64,000 nt of DNA. Source: Rhizopus sp. PT2906 (taxonomy: Eukaryota; Mucoromycota; Mucoromycetes; Mucorales; Rhizopodaceae). Shown here piece by piece: positions 10,482 to 21,784 of this stretch (within the stretch, counting starts at the first letter, position 1; each line of letters begins with the position of its first letter). Location of the stretch: NCBI GenBank assembly GCA_025529335.1, contig JAMYHX010000080.1, positions 52,967 to 116,966 on the forward strand, written 5' to 3'. A program made the translations under genes and the position numbers. Under the pieces are notes generated by a model that had not been told where the DNA came from, searched no databases, and worked only from the letters and a program-made list of their open reading frames with translations.

Positions 10482-12050
10482 ATGATAAACGAACGTAATC
10501 TTACTTTAGATCACCCATCTACTGATAAAGTATCATCAAATCAAGAAGCACTCTCTTATGTAAGCGATCATAGTAGACAAAATTCTGATGCAACAGAAGG
10601 TATATAGATTATAGACGAAAATGACCGAGAATTAACTCATATCTGTAGTCGAAGTAGATGAAAAGGCTGTTGCAACCAATGAAGATCCTATTCCCCAAAT
10701 CATTGATGAAGAAGATCAACATGATGGTGGATATGGTTGGTTTGTTGTATTGGGAGCATTCTTTGTACAAGTGACAAGTTTTGGTACAATCACTAGTTGG
10801 TATGTTCTTTTAAAAAAAAAATAAATCAAACACTTATGCTAACACATTCTAATATAGGGGTAAGAATTATATGAAAGAATAAGCACAAGCACATCAACAT
10901 GTTAATCTCATTCTATCTCTCAATAGGTGTTATGCAAGATTATTATGAACAACATCTCTTTGGCAAGGATTCAAAAACTACCCTAAATCTTAGTTTTGTT
11001 GGTACACTGGCACTAATCTGTTTAAACGCATTTGGACCAGTTGCTCAAATTTTGGTATCTGTATTGAGCATCCGTCCTGTATTAATCATTGGCACTATAT
11101 GTATTGGTCTTGGCCTTGAAATGGCTAGTCTTAGCTCACAAATATGGCACTTGTACCTTACTCAAGGTATATTATTTGGTATAGGCGCTTCTTGTATTTA
11201 CATGGCTATCATGGGCGTGGCCCCTCAATGGTTTAACAAGCGTAGAGGTCTTGCCCTTGGTCTTGTTGCTAGCGGATCTGGCATTGGTGGTTTAGTTATT
11301 CCTCTCATCATGAATGCAATCAACAACTCATTGGGCTCTGGATGGACTTACCGTATTCTAGGTTTTATATGTCTCTTTTGCGATGGGATGGCCTGTATTC
11401 TCATCAGAGAACGAAACCCTCCTTCAGCGACTAGAAAGCATTTTTCACAAATTGTGCAATTCAGCGTTTTGAAGAACCCTGATTACGTCTTATTTGCTAT
11501 CGGTTCCAACATTGGTTTGTTTGGCTACTTCATCCCTTACTTCTTCCTGCCTTCCTATGCTACCCACGTTGGTCTTACAGACACTCAAGGCTCTACACTC
11601 GTCACCGTCAGCGCAGCTGGTAACTTTGTGGGCCGTGTAGCTATCGGTTTCCTTGCAGACAGGATCGGAAAAATCAACTCCAACTTGATCTTTGTGATCA
11701 TCACAAGTCTTAGCTCATTTCTTATCTGGACATTTGCCAACAGTTATGGAAGCCTCATGGCCTTTTCCGTCGTCTTTGGTCTCACCAGTGGTGCATATTT
11801 TGCTCAAATATCTCCCATTACCGCATCCATTCTTGGTATGAAGCAACTCTCATCTGGCCTATCTCTTTTGTTATTGACAAATGTCATTCCTGTATTTGGC
11901 CCTAATATTGCTAGTGCTATCGAAAGTAGTGTGAACTCGACACCCTTCTTTAGCTACAAGATGTTTACTGGTGTAGCATATTTTCTAAGCGCTATATTCA
12001 TTTTAATCCTTAGACTACGCTTAAGTCGTCGTCTTTTTGTAAAAGTTTAG
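10482..12050 (+). CDS. Monocarboxylate-type MFS transporter (MCT/Mch family)
   Basis: Plasma-membrane or organelle transporter of the major facilitator superfamily, related to monocarboxylate transporters and yeast Mch proteins; substrate unknown. Starts at ATG 10482 with a hydrophilic N-terminus, then the family signature DGGYGWFVVLGAFFVQV before TM1. About 12 hydrophobic helices follow, with the loop motif WFNKRRGLALGLVASGSGIG and GRVAIGFLADRIGK between the two halves. The main exon is 10927-12050. Upstream introns are about 10600-10647, 10800-10857 and 10860-10926. The last two are separated by only two bases (GG at 10858-10859), needed to keep the frame ITSW-GVMQDYYEQ. Using a single intron 10800-10926 shifts the frame to an early stop. 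An alternative donor inside SFGTITSW is possible but would delete conserved residues. Confidence 0.92.
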
Positions 12051-12152
12051 TGTGTTGCTATTTCTCCATTATAGAATTATTATTTTTTTCAAGTATTTAA
12101 TAAACGTTACATTATATATTCTAAAGCAGTATGTCCTGCAATTGAAATAACT

Positions 12153-12593
12153 CTAATACCACCCGTGCGTCTCATGAGAAAATAAAAGCACATAATGAGC
12201 TGGCATATATGCAGGATGATCCTGGCTGATACGCTGAAAGTGTTGCTCAAAATCAGGTTCATGACGAAGACTATCATTTCTATTGCTGCCTCTCAAGATA
12301 AGAACGATGTCACGAAAGCTTCTGTCGCTACATTCAATAAGAATAAATGCAGCAACTTCTTCCATTGCTGGCAGGTTGTGAGTGTCTCTATTGCCTCCTT
12401 CAATTAGGCCTCATCGAAGGACTGGTGATAATGTAGAGTGAACCGCTTTGGCAGAGTCATCACTGATAGATCTATCCTCACTATTGGTGCTGGAACTCTC
12501 ATGATTGCTCAATATCTCATACGTATGACGGTAAATACGTGCAAAGGATATGTCCTGGCTCGCTATATGAAGAGCAATACAATACTTATCCAC
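12153..12593 (-). pseudogene. Helitron Rep/helicase fragment
   Basis: A single minus-strand frame covers 147 codons, interrupted by one TGA at 12411-12413. The end resembles the region before the Helitron Rep motifs: RDIVLILRGSNRNDSLRHEP, then FQRISQDHPAYMPAHYVLLF and HETHGWY, like the 'P-Y-PLLFP-G-GW' block of Helitron helicase-like proteins. The upstream part (ASQDISFARIYRHTYEILSN) is less distinctive. The stop sits between PVLR and GLIEGGNRDTHNLP, where CGA to TGA would explain it. No Rep catalytic motif, helicase or RPA part remains. Immediately right of the MFS gene and 320 bp left of a tRNA. The family assignment is from memory. Confidence 0.58.
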
Positions 12594-12913
12594 TCATTAA
12601 TCAAACAATTAAATTAACTTTACAATGGCTTTAGTAAAAATGTTTGAAAAAAGTAATGAACTTTCTCGTGCAAAACTGTTAGGTCAAGAGAAAGAGGAAA
12701 TATGAAATAAAGGAAACATTATCGTTTCATGCGTAAGCAGTCTTGGCTGTTTTTTACGACTTGTAAATACAATGGTATTAAAGGCTGAACTTCAGAAAAA
12801 CTGCATACATTTTACAACGAAAAATAAGAGGCATATTTCACATGACGCACACGTGATTATCACGTGAAAATATCCAAATCTGATGAATATATCATTCACA
12901 GTATGCGTGATCA

Positions 12914-12987
12914 GCTCTTATGGCGCAATTGGCTAGCGCGTCTGACTGTTAATCAGGAGGTTGGTGGTTCGAGCCCACCTAGGAGCG
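12914..12987 (+). tRNA. tRNA-Asn (anticodon GUU)
   Basis: Complete cloverleaf without intron. The acceptor stem GCTCTTA pairs with TAGGAGC, followed by discriminator G. The D arm is GGCGCAATTGGCTAGCGC. The anticodon arm is CTGAC-TGTTAAT-with-CAG closing, giving GTT. The T arm is GGTGG-TTCGAGC-CCACC. Internal A and B boxes for Pol III are in the D and T arms. An oligo-T follows. Isolated single gene in a repeat-rich spacer. Confidence 0.96.
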
Positions 12988-12991
12988 TTTC

Positions 12992-12996
12992 TTTTT
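12992..12996 (+). terminator. Pol III oligo-T terminator of tRNA-Asn
   Basis: Five T residues four bases after the mature tRNA end (TTTC then TTTTT), the usual RNA polymerase III stop signal. Confidence 0.65.
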
Positions 12997-13649
12997 CGTC
13001 CCCGATGCTATTTTGTGTAACTTTCCTTTTATGTTAATGTAATTCATGCAGGATTTTGTCCCTGACAGTGCCTTCCATAGACACTGTTTCCCAAACAGAC
13101 AACAGATTGTGCTATCACTTATCTCCTTATTTTTATTAATATAAATAATTTATATCTTTAAATAAAGAATTATCAGATTAATCAATCTACAGTATTATTC
13201 TCTTTTATTTTTACTTTTCAATTCATATTTATTATCTTTGATCTAGTATAATCAGAATTTAGTGGTCACTTACACGATATATTCTGTTCATTTATTACTT
13301 TACTTTATTCTTTTTACTTTAAACCTATCTTAAAACGTTAAACTCATCAAGGTCATTAAGCTAAGACAAGCAATTATGCCGTACAGTATCATCACATAGT
13401 ACGTATGCACAGTGCTATCAGGTAGCACTACGAATTTTCTCCTTATTGTTATTCATATTGTCGTATTTCAACTTTTACATTAAAGAAGATTACACTCTTT
13501 GACGTAACATAATCAATATATCTCTTACGTAAGCCAAAGTTATTTCAACTATTTGATGTTAACATAAGCCTCGTATTAAGCTCACAACATTGATTCAGAG
13601 TACTTGATGACGCATCATACTTACATAACTGATTGATAACCTTTGTTCA
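12997..13649. other. AT-rich spacer without gene
   Basis: Very AT-rich sequence between the tRNA and a transposase relic. No frame longer than a shadow, no RNA fold I can support and no clear terminal repeat. It may be decayed mobile DNA. Confidence 0.4.
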
Positions 13650-13757
13650 TGTATCACAGCACTTGTAAAAATACGAAACAAAACCTTGAAAGTGGCTTTT
13701 ACCCACGCTTTGGCAGGCTCCCATAATTCTTTTTGATAGAGTGTCTTCCTCCTGAGG
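13650..13757 (-). mobile_element. Tc1/mariner-like transposase C-terminal relic
   Basis: About 36 codons on the minus strand match the end of the transposase at 55281-56564: EDTLSKRI, AC, KSHFQGFVSYFYKC here against EDTLSKRITEACKS and KSHFKGFISHSYKC there. The rest of the element is gone. Substitutions are scattered, so this is an old fragment. Confidence 0.75.
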
Positions 13758-14104
13758 CACATCGATTCAAGCTAAACTTCGCCGTCATCTCCTGGGATGA
13801 CTGCATGCTTAGTTGGGACTAGATTATAGGCTTGAAGAAGCTGATGATGCGCCTAATTAATTTCTTCAATTAGATATAATGACAGAGTGTGAATTGGTTT
13901 TTGAAAGCAAACGTCATGGACGGGATTACTGCATTCACCTGACTCATGATAAAGCATGCTTAATGTAAGAAAAGGTCATAGAAAGGGGAAAGAAAGGAAA
14001 GGATCTCTTCTATAAGGATAGGTGATAGAAATTATTTCTTTGCCTTATTGTGCAATATAAATAATAAAAGTTTATATATATAAAAGCATATTCAGACCAT
14101 GTGT
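13758..14104. other. Spacer downstream of the kinase gene
   Basis: No coding region recognised. It contains the presumed 3' UTR side of the kinase gene (which ends at 14105 on the minus strand) and AT-rich sequence. Confidence 0.4.
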
Positions 14105-15903
14105 TTATGATGGAATATTGCTGCTGCTGGTTATGCTTTTCCTATCTCTCTCTCGACGTTCCTGAAAGCTCTTTGTACTTTGTTTTTTCCTAATCCTTTG
14201 TAGTGATAACGCGTATTCTTCACTGAGGCTAGTTGACGATCCATTGTTATGACTAATAACCAAACTATGGTTGCTGCCATTATTATATTTCTTGATCGCA
14301 CCCAGACTACTTCTTTTTTTCCAGGTGGACTCTTGGTCATATTTGATTTGTGTTATATTGCTTGTTGATGCAGACTTGTTAGGCCCACGCCAGGTATCGA
14401 TATTTTCTTGTTCGCTTTCAATAGTGATTCTCTTGATCGGCAGAATATCTCCCTGCTCAGCTCCTTCAAACGCCGGCTTTACCCAATCTGGTGGATCGCC
14501 TACTGTCATTGTTACTGGATCCTTGAATCCTTCATATTTCTCAAAGATTGTAAAATCAAAATGCTTAAATTTCTCTTCAATCATCTTCAAATCACGTTCT
14601 CTTTTAGCTGTCATTGACTCATTTGCCTCCTTTTTCGGAGTCTTCTTGGCTGCATTGTAAGCTGATCGCGGTGATCCATCTAAAAATAACTCCTCAAGGT
14701 CATAGGTAATGTCAAAGTTATTCTCTGTTGATGGTTGGAAAGGTGGTGTCAATGATTTTGTTTCTAGTTTACTCCAGTTGATCGATCGAAAGAATGGGTG
14801 ACGAACCAAAGTGATCCATCCTATGTCGCCGTAACCTAGTCGTTTATGCGGATTTATCTCCAAAAACTAATTGACACTAAGTCATAATTTTCTTTTCAGA
14901 GTGTTCATCACTTTGTATTCACCTACTCCTTGTATGACTGAAAGACATTCTCCAGATATTTGTCGATCCTTTGTTGGGTAATTAACATAGCCTCTACGTA
15001 TTGCCGCTTGAAGCTCTTCAGTTGTATCGTATTCAAATGGTCTCTAAAAAATACAGGTTGAGTAATATATAAAAGAAATGATGTTATCTTACCTTTCTGT
15101 ATACACATTCATAAAGTGTTATACCAAAGCTCCACCAATCAACTGATTCATCATAACCTCCACCTTTATAAACTTCCGGTGCTGAATATATACATGTTTA
15201 CTGTTAATATTTTAGCTCTTCAACAAAAAAATCATGTTGATTGTGAATATTACCCATATAGTATCCTGTCCCTGAATTGGAGGTTAAGAGCCTATTTGGG
15301 TGCAGATGTGTTGCAATATTGAAATCAGCTAAATGTACATGACCTTTATCATCCATCAATATATTGTGCGGTTTTATGTCCCTAATGATGTCAAATTAAA
15401 TTGCGCGCACTGGATAACTTTTTCTTGGTACCTGTGTACAACTCCTTTTGAATGAAGATATTTAACAGCCGACGCCAGTTCGGCAAACCAGAAGCGAATA
15501 ATATCTTCAGAAAAGTAAGATGAATGTCTGTTTAAATGAAAGTGTAGGTCTCCTCCAAGCCTAAACGAGAATCAATAAAGAATAAGAGTATCTTGTATTT
15601 CTTACATTAAATCAGTAGCCATGTACATGTATTCGTTATCTTGAAAAGCGAATCGAAGTCGACAAAGAAAAGGATGATCCAGTTGCTCTAAAATAACTCT
15701 TTCTCGAATAATATTACGCACAGCGTCCATTTTGATACATTCTTCCTTGTTGATATATTTCAAAGCGTATAGTTGATGTGACTCTTTATGTTCAACTATT
15801 CTGACCTGACAAGAGAGAGAGAGAAAGTATAAAGACGAGTTCCCCCCTTGTTATGTTTTATCAAGAGTACCTTTCCGAAAGCACCTCTACCAACTATTCT
15901 CAT
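14105..15903 (-). CDS. YANK/STK32-type serine/threonine protein kinase
   Basis: AGC-group protein kinase of the YANK (STK32) family. Nine or so exons give: MRIVGRGAFGK (Gly loop), YALKYINKEECIK (catalytic Lys), RERVILEQLDHPFLCRLRFA, DLMLGGDLHFHLNRH, GVVHRDIKPHNILMDDKG (HRD), HLADFNIATHLHP, GTGYYMAPEV, VDWWSFGITLYECVYRKRPF and NPHKRLGYG. The metal-binding DFG triplet is DFN, as is typical for YANK kinases. A Ser/Arg-rich tail ends SITSSSNIPS. ATG 15903 lies right at the Gly loop, so a 5' exon is probably missing: joining CCC at about 16012 (after SSNT) through a GTAATG donor to the acceptor before CAATCACC gives PITLAQFKLMRIVG, a good family start, but I find no upstream ATG. Confidence 0.9.
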
Positions 15904-16469
15904 TAGCTTAAATTGAGCCAAGGTGATTGCTTTTGTTTTTTAAAAAAGGGTCAGTGTCCATCTCAAATATCAAATTTTCTCTTTATAAATACTTCTATTG
16001 TCATGGTCATCATTACGGGTATTGCTGCTACCAAGAGCAGTTGCTAATAAACCTGAAAAGAATCTAATTTTGAATAAATTAAAGGAAAAAAGATGAAATG
16101 CAGAAAAAAGGGAGAAAGGCAAAAAGGTACAGTGATCTTGCTGAAAACAAAAACAGAAAAAAAAGCAGTAAATCAACTACAACCGAGTGGCTCACAAGGC
16201 GGGGACGACTGGGTAATTTTTTCAAGCAAAAAATAAATGAATATATTTGGGTATTATAAACTGGTTGTCTCTGTATTTAAGACGATCAAATGAAATAACA
16301 GAGGCTTATACGCTTTTTTTTTTTTTTTTTTTTTTTTTTTTTCAGAGATGGCGCATTTTAGTGAGGAGAAGTAGCATTATACAGAAGAAGGTGTTTATGC
16401 TTTTTCATTGTTACAATTTGAATCTTTTTCAATAAAACAAAAATTTACAAAAGACCGACAATTTTTATT

Positions 16470-17024
16470 TTAGCGGCAAAAGTAGCTATTTTTGCATCGA
16501 TCATGGACGAGAATTGCTTCTCTTTTGAATACTTTAGGTGTGTCATAGATGATTTCATCCGTTTCGATCAAGTCCACAATAGAGGGATCCGAACCATTGT
16601 CAGCAGGCCGAACAGCTGAAAAGGATTGTGCCTATGCTTCACTTGAGCACACAGTAGCTGCAGCGGATGACAATGATGACAATTTCTCTGCGTTTCCCTT
16701 TTTTGGAATGATAGATGGTACCAAAGTCGATGGCCCTGTTGTTGAAGATGAACATAAAGTTTTCTTGTGTGGGAAATTTGAAGCTGATGAGGATGCTTCA
16801 AAAGGCCGTTTGATGGAAGATGTTGATGATCCCAATTGTTGGACGTGTTGTTCCAGCAAGGCATCTTGAATTTCGAGAATAGCTGTGTCCATGACAGTCT
16901 GTCGCTCCTGTTGTTTACGATGCTTTTCTCGGAACGTTTTGTCTGTATGGGCCCAAAAGTGCTTGTTTAACTCATCCTTTTTAGCATTTGCCGAAGCTTT
17001 CTTCAAAGGAAACACTACATGCAC
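16470..17024 (-). CDS. Unidentified gene whose ATG lies in a mobile-element end
   Basis: The frame from ATG 17022-17024 runs 130 codons to 16632: MHVVFPLKKASANAKKDELN, then HFWAHTDKTFREKHRKQQ, AILEIQDALLEQHVQQLG, and a Ser/Ala/Thr-rich part. A second open block down to TAA 16470-16472 (VRPADNGSDPSIVDLIETDE, IIYDTPKVFKREAILVHDRC, KNSYFCR) needs an intron ending at the TTTTCAG near 16623. The first codons come from the terminal inverted repeat of the element at 17009-17380. Either that element supplied a new start or an original 5' exon was lost. The helical basic segment suggests a nuclear or nucleic-acid role, but nothing firm. Confidence 0.45.
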
Positions 17025-17380
17025 CAGAAGTTAGATTAATGCTACGGACACTACCTCTACCCATTACTTATGATATCGTCCAACAAAACTATTGAGTGCG
17101 TGACGCCACGCTAAGCATGACTTTATAAAGTCACCATCTTGGTTTATTGCTTTTCAAGAAGAAGCAGAGATAAAAAATGTTGCTATTTTATGTTGTCAGT
17201 TTGATCAAGATCATTCACGTGTAATTATGATAAATTTGTATTTTATATCAGAAAGAGGAACAGGAAAGCCTTGGGTTAGGCAGAGGTGTTGGTAGTATGA
17301 GGTTGTAAAATGAAATAGAGTAGAGCCTTGGAGAAGCGCCCGTAGTATTAGCCTATTTTCTGGTGCATGTAGTGTTGGCC
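17009..17380 (+). mobile_element. Short inverted-repeat element (MITE), copy A
   Basis: Terminal inverted repeats of about 38 bp: left AACACTACATGCACCAGAAG, and right end the reverse complement of AACACTACATGCACCAGAAA. The interior (about 300 bp) has no coding frame. It is shared with copies near 24.8, 51.2 and 60.9 kb, for example the segment around 17190-17255 with CACGTGTAATTATGATAAAT. It lies between two divergent genes: the left repeat contains the start codon of the 16470-17024 gene, and ATP10 starts 60 bp beyond the right repeat. Confidence 0.82.
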
Positions 17381-17440
17381 AAATATCATAAAGTGGAGAC
17401 TGAAAGATGTATATATTTTTTTTTTTCCTTTAATTTAAGC

Positions 17441-18441
17441 ATGCTGTCAAAGCAAGTCCTTTCACAATTTAGAAATCAATGCAAAAGATCTACTCTTCAG
17501 TATAGATTCTTAACTACAGCAACCGAGAATACCACAGCATTTAAAAAGTACGGTGCCTTTCGTGAAGCACCCAGGGGTCTTGGCCTTGTCGATCCACCTG
17601 AGGTTAGCCATGGTACATGGATTCAGAAAAAAAAGCAAAAACTTAGAGATCTTGGTGATTATGAAAAGGCATTTGCTGCACATGCTGCTGAAAGACAATA
17701 CTTGTAAGTGGTTCATGTATAGATATACACTTATCTAACCCCCCTTCTTCCCCTCTTGAATATAGAGTAAAAGAAGCAACAAAATCCTACTTTCATGATG
17801 CTAATGGTAAAGTATTGATAGAGTAAAAACAACGTTTACTAAAATAGATGATAAGAAATGAAGGAACATGGCGGCAAAATGTACTATGCAAGTACACAGC
17901 TTATGAAGCCAGAGAAAACAGGGTACATGCCGGATTTTGAAACACAGGACCTGTCAAAAAATAGAGTCCACACTACCGATAGATTACATGATAAAATAAC
18001 CCTAATGACATTTGCTCTGACACAGTTCGGTTTGGATCATACAAAGACATTTGCAAATCCGTTCTGGGAAAAGTATGGAAACAAGACAAAGGATATTCAA
18101 CTCTTAGAGGTAAAGAAATAGATGATCATGTCGTGTTTATATTTATGCTCTTTTAGATTATCGTAGAAGAAAATGTATTGAAACAATTTTTATTAAAAGC
18201 ATTTGTAACCAGAGCACTTAAAGGCTTGCCAAAAGAAAGACAAGATAACGTTCTCTTGCTTTACAAGGATATAAGTAGAGTCAGACCCTATCTCGATATG
18301 ACCAACAAGCATATCGGCTATGTTTATTTGATAGACGAAAATTGCAAGGTGCGCTGGACTGCCCACGGAAATGCAACACAAGAAGAAATTGGAAACATGT
18401 TGGCCATGACGGATTATCTTTATCAAAAGAGACAACAATAA
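17441..18441 (+). CDS. ATP10: ATP10, mitochondrial F1Fo-ATPase assembly factor
   Basis: Inner-membrane chaperone that helps Atp6 assemble into the Fo sector. Start ATG 17441 follows an oligo-T tract. The N-terminus (MLSKQVLSQFRNQCKRSTLQ, YRFLTTATE) is a clear presequence. Exons join through VKEATKSYFHDANG to KEHGGKMYYASTQLMKPEKT. Then comes the ATP10 core: FALTQFGLDHTKTFANPFWE, LLEIIVEENVLKQFLLKAFV, DISRVRPYLDMTNKHIGYVY and LIDENCKVRWTAHGNATQEE, as in the family's C-terminal 'GYVYLVD-RIRWAGCG' block. Three short introns. About 280 residues, normal length. Its promoter region is partly made of MITE copy A. Confidence 0.92.
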
Positions 18442-18453
18442 TAAATATTACAT

Positions 18454-20995
18454 TTACTTTTTACTTAGTTGATCTATTTTTTGTACAAGCTCGACTATCT
18501 GTGTTTTATACATTTCTTTAATATCAATAAGGTCTGCTTTTAGCTCTTGTACTTCCTCTGTTCGCTCTCCCAGTAGCTCCAGTAATGTTTGGTATCTTTG
18601 ATTCAATTGGTCATGCTCTTGTTGAAGGGAAGCTGTCTTTTTGGTTTCTGCACGTAATTTATCAATCTCTTGAGACATACTTAGGATTTCCTCTGATAAC
18701 TCGTTTTTAGATTGAGTCAAACTTTGTACCTGGGTCTGGTAAAAGTCAACTTGGTTTTGTAATTGATGGATATCAGTCGATTGCTTTTCTGCAATACTGC
18801 TCTCATACTCTGAGTGAATCGAGCTATTGGTATCTTCTTCAACTATAAGTGTAGGCGTCTTTAAATCCTTTAGTTTAGCCTCAAACTGTCGCTTTTCCTC
18901 ATTCAGTCTATCCTTGAGTAAACGCTGGTATTGATTCTTTAGTCGTTCCTGCTCTCTTTGTTCACTCAACTTGAGATCTTCTTGTTCCCTTATCAGTGTC
19001 TTTATCTTTTGTTCTAGTTTTTCATTCACAGATTTCTCCAGTTCCAAATTCGTCTCTAATCGCGCATTCTCCTTTTGCATTCCCAAGACGCTGGCCTCTA
19101 CTGATTCCAAACGTTCGTTTAATCCTTCAATCTCAGATTGAAGCAGCTTGCATTTTTCTATGGCCTTGTCACGCTCTAATTCAACCTGCTGTAAAGAAAG
19201 AATTAAACTATAATTAAACAGAGGTTAGACTGCTTTTATTTTATATGTATAAGTACGTACCTTTGTTCAGCCTGGTCTCTATTTCTGATAGCAATTGTAT
19301 GCTGTGTCTGTAGCTCATCAATTTGTCGAAGTAACGGTGCAGTAGACTCATCAATACTCATTTCATAATTGATCTTTTGTTGTTCCAAGTACTGCTTTTG
19401 AAGTTCTGTGATTTCTTTTTTCAAGCCTTCTTCTCTTTGCGCAGCTTGGTCACGAGCGACCTGTAGGGAAATCTGCAGCTCTCGTATGTCCTTTTTCAAC
19501 TGGCTTTCTATCACCTCTGCCGTTTCCTTCACCTTGGTTAATTCTTTATGCAGCCGATCATTGGCTTTGATTTCCTTTTCAAGTACCGCTGCGTGTTCCT
19601 GTTCGGCCTCTGCCTTGGCCTTGGCGCGTTCCTGGTCCGTATGATCGTGGGCTTCCTTCAGCGCTTGTTCTGTATCTTTTAGCTTTTTCGATAAATCTGA
19701 TTTCTCTGTTTCGAGTTTGTTGATATGTTTGGTTTGCTGTTCAGACAAGTCCGTGAGCAGCTTGACGGATTCCTGCAACCGTTTCTCTGTTTCGGAGAGC
19801 TTGGTGCCCTTTTCCGAAGCTTGTGATAGATCCTGATTGGCTTTATCCAGTCGTTTGTTCAATTCTACAATCTCTTTCTCTTTCTCTGCTTTCTCTTGTC
19901 GTAGCTTCTTGATAGTTGTCGAATGCTTTAGCTCAACCTTGGATAGTTTTTCGCCTTCTTGAAGTAGCCCTTGGATTTGCTCATCTTTAGCCGCCAGTTG
20001 CTTTTTCAGATCCTCTATGACCGCTTCCCGCTTCGACCCTGACTTGGCTTCCTCAATTTGTTTTTTCCAGTTAGCTTCGTCCTGAGCAGCTTCTTCGGTC
20101 AATTGATGGATCTGGTCGTGTAGCTTGGCAATTGTTTCCATTGCTTGTAGTAGCTGCTTTTCTCGCTGTTCAAGTAATTCTTTTGAAATATTTATGCTTG
20201 CTTCTTCTTCTTTTGGTGAATCATTGCTGTCATGCTCCTTTTGTTCCGGTTGTTCTTTTTCTATCATCTTTTGATCGTTCTTATTCTCTTCTTGTTGCTC
20301 ATTGCCGTCTTTGTTATCCTTGTTGCTTTCTTGCTGTTTATCTTCTTTTTCTTTAGTCTCTTCCTTTACACCGCTTGGTGTTTCTGTTGGCTGCTCTGTT
20401 GATTGCTCTGTTGATTGCTCTGTTGATTGCTCTGTTGATTGCTCTGTTGATTGTTCCGTTGATTGCTCTGTTGGTTTCTCTTCTGGCTGCTCTTCTGGCT
20501 GCTCTTCTGGCTGCTCTTCTGGCTTCTCTTCTGGCTTCTCTTCTAGCTTCTCTTCTGGTTTCTCCTCTGGCTTCTCCTCTGGTTTCTCTACTTGCTCTTC
20601 TGCAGACTTCTTTGTTGCTTTCTCTTTATTCTTTTGTAAGTTTTTCTTTTTCTTTTTTGGATTATCTGTTGCAACAACAGCAGCTAAGCGACTCGAAAGG
20701 TCTGAATCTTGGCGTTTGGGCTGCTGTGGCTGTGCTTGAGGCTTCTTCTTCTCGATAGTAGTGATCATACCAGTAACAGGGTCAAGCCATGTTTCTGTTT
20801 CATCGTCTATCAATAAAAAACAGACGTTGGTTAAAAGGAAAGCTGTGCATGTATTAAATTACTTTTAGCATCTTTTGATTGATTGGGTGGTTGCTCAAGT
20901 AAAGAGTCAAATGTTGTTTCTACATTGTTAATTGCTTGTTTCAAATAACCTCCCCATTTTGAAGTTGTGTCGTTTGAGCCAAAGAAACCGCTCAT
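18454..20995 (-). CDS. TMF1/Sgm1-like golgin
   Basis: Long coiled-coil golgin of the TATA-element modulatory factor family, which tethers vesicles at the Golgi and binds Rab6/Ypt6. ATG 20995; the first exon reads MSGFFGSNDTTSKWGGYLKQ and AINNVETTFDSLLEQPP, the family's N-terminal signature, and an intron then joins KDAK to DDETETWLDPVTG. A charged repeat tract follows, then about 450 residues of Glu/Lys/Gln-rich heptads. The C-terminus has YQTLLELLGERTEEVQELKA, DLIDIKEMYKTQIVELV, the conserved Rab-binding end of TMF. One intron lies near 19180-19260. The gene faces ATP10 tail to tail with 12 bp between stop codons. Confidence 0.88.
20385..20600 (-). repeat. Coding tandem repeats in the TMF1-like gene
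   Basis: In-frame tandem repeats of 12 bp encoding EKPE or EQPE and of 12 bp encoding TEQS. About 8-10 EKPE-type and 6-7 TEQ-type units. A likely site of length variation between strains. Confidence 0.8.
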
Positions 20996-21784
20996 TGAAG
21001 AGGAATAAGAAGAAAAAGGGAATTATGTTCAATTGTGCTGCTTTGCGCATCCCTGATTTTTTTACATTCCGACTTTTTTGTTTAGAAAAAAAGTCGTCCA
21101 AACTAGGTATGAGAAGGGCTTGACGGATCCATTGCTGTATAAACATGTAAGCTTTGAACATACAATGTTATTTATTAAAGAGGAATAAGCAGAAGTGAAA
21201 TAAAGATAAGCTATAAAAGTATTCATATGAAGATAAAAAGAAAAAATAGATGATATGCGTGATAATATCATCTTATTTACTCCTCTTCAGATCGACAGGC
21301 CAACAATGACTGACGTGTTGAGGACAACAAAAAATCGCCTTGATGTGATGTTATTACTTATAGTGATGCAGATACAGGTGCAGACACCACGCTATGGCAT
21401 TGTAAGTTTGATACTTAACAAAAATGGAGAACAATGCTGTGGAGCTGTTTCATTGGCCAGAGGCTTTGTCAAGTTACTAATTTGGATCTGTCAAAGAATA
21501 GACCGTGATTGCTTTTGCTTTAGTGATAGCGTATATCCTAACCTGAATCATGTATATATATATATATATATATCTTTGGGTGCCTAAATGAGTAAGTAAT
21601 CCTTAAAAATGAAGGATAAAGCAAGTCATTCAGCATGGCTTCAAAAGCTCTTTCTTTTTAATCAAGACAAGCTTACTGTGACTTGTATGAACAGTATCCT
21701 TTTTCCTCCTTTCACTTGCATATGATTCTGACTTTAAATAAATAGTAAAACTTGGCTTTCCTTTTTTCTCTTTTCAAACAACAG
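20996..21784. other. Intergenic between divergent TMF1-like and YIP1
   Basis: A 110-codon plus frame (21255-21587) has no recognisable domain and ends in a (TA)n run at about 21555-21573; I do not support it as a gene. No RNA gene seen. Confidence 0.4.

Noticed and set aside
20302..20758. Two plus-strand frames rich in CSVD and LIAL repeats
   Set aside because: Mirror images of the coding repeats in the TMF1-like gene.
21255..21587. 110-codon plus frame upstream of YIP1
   Set aside because: No domain, ends in a TA repeat, and no splice partners were found.
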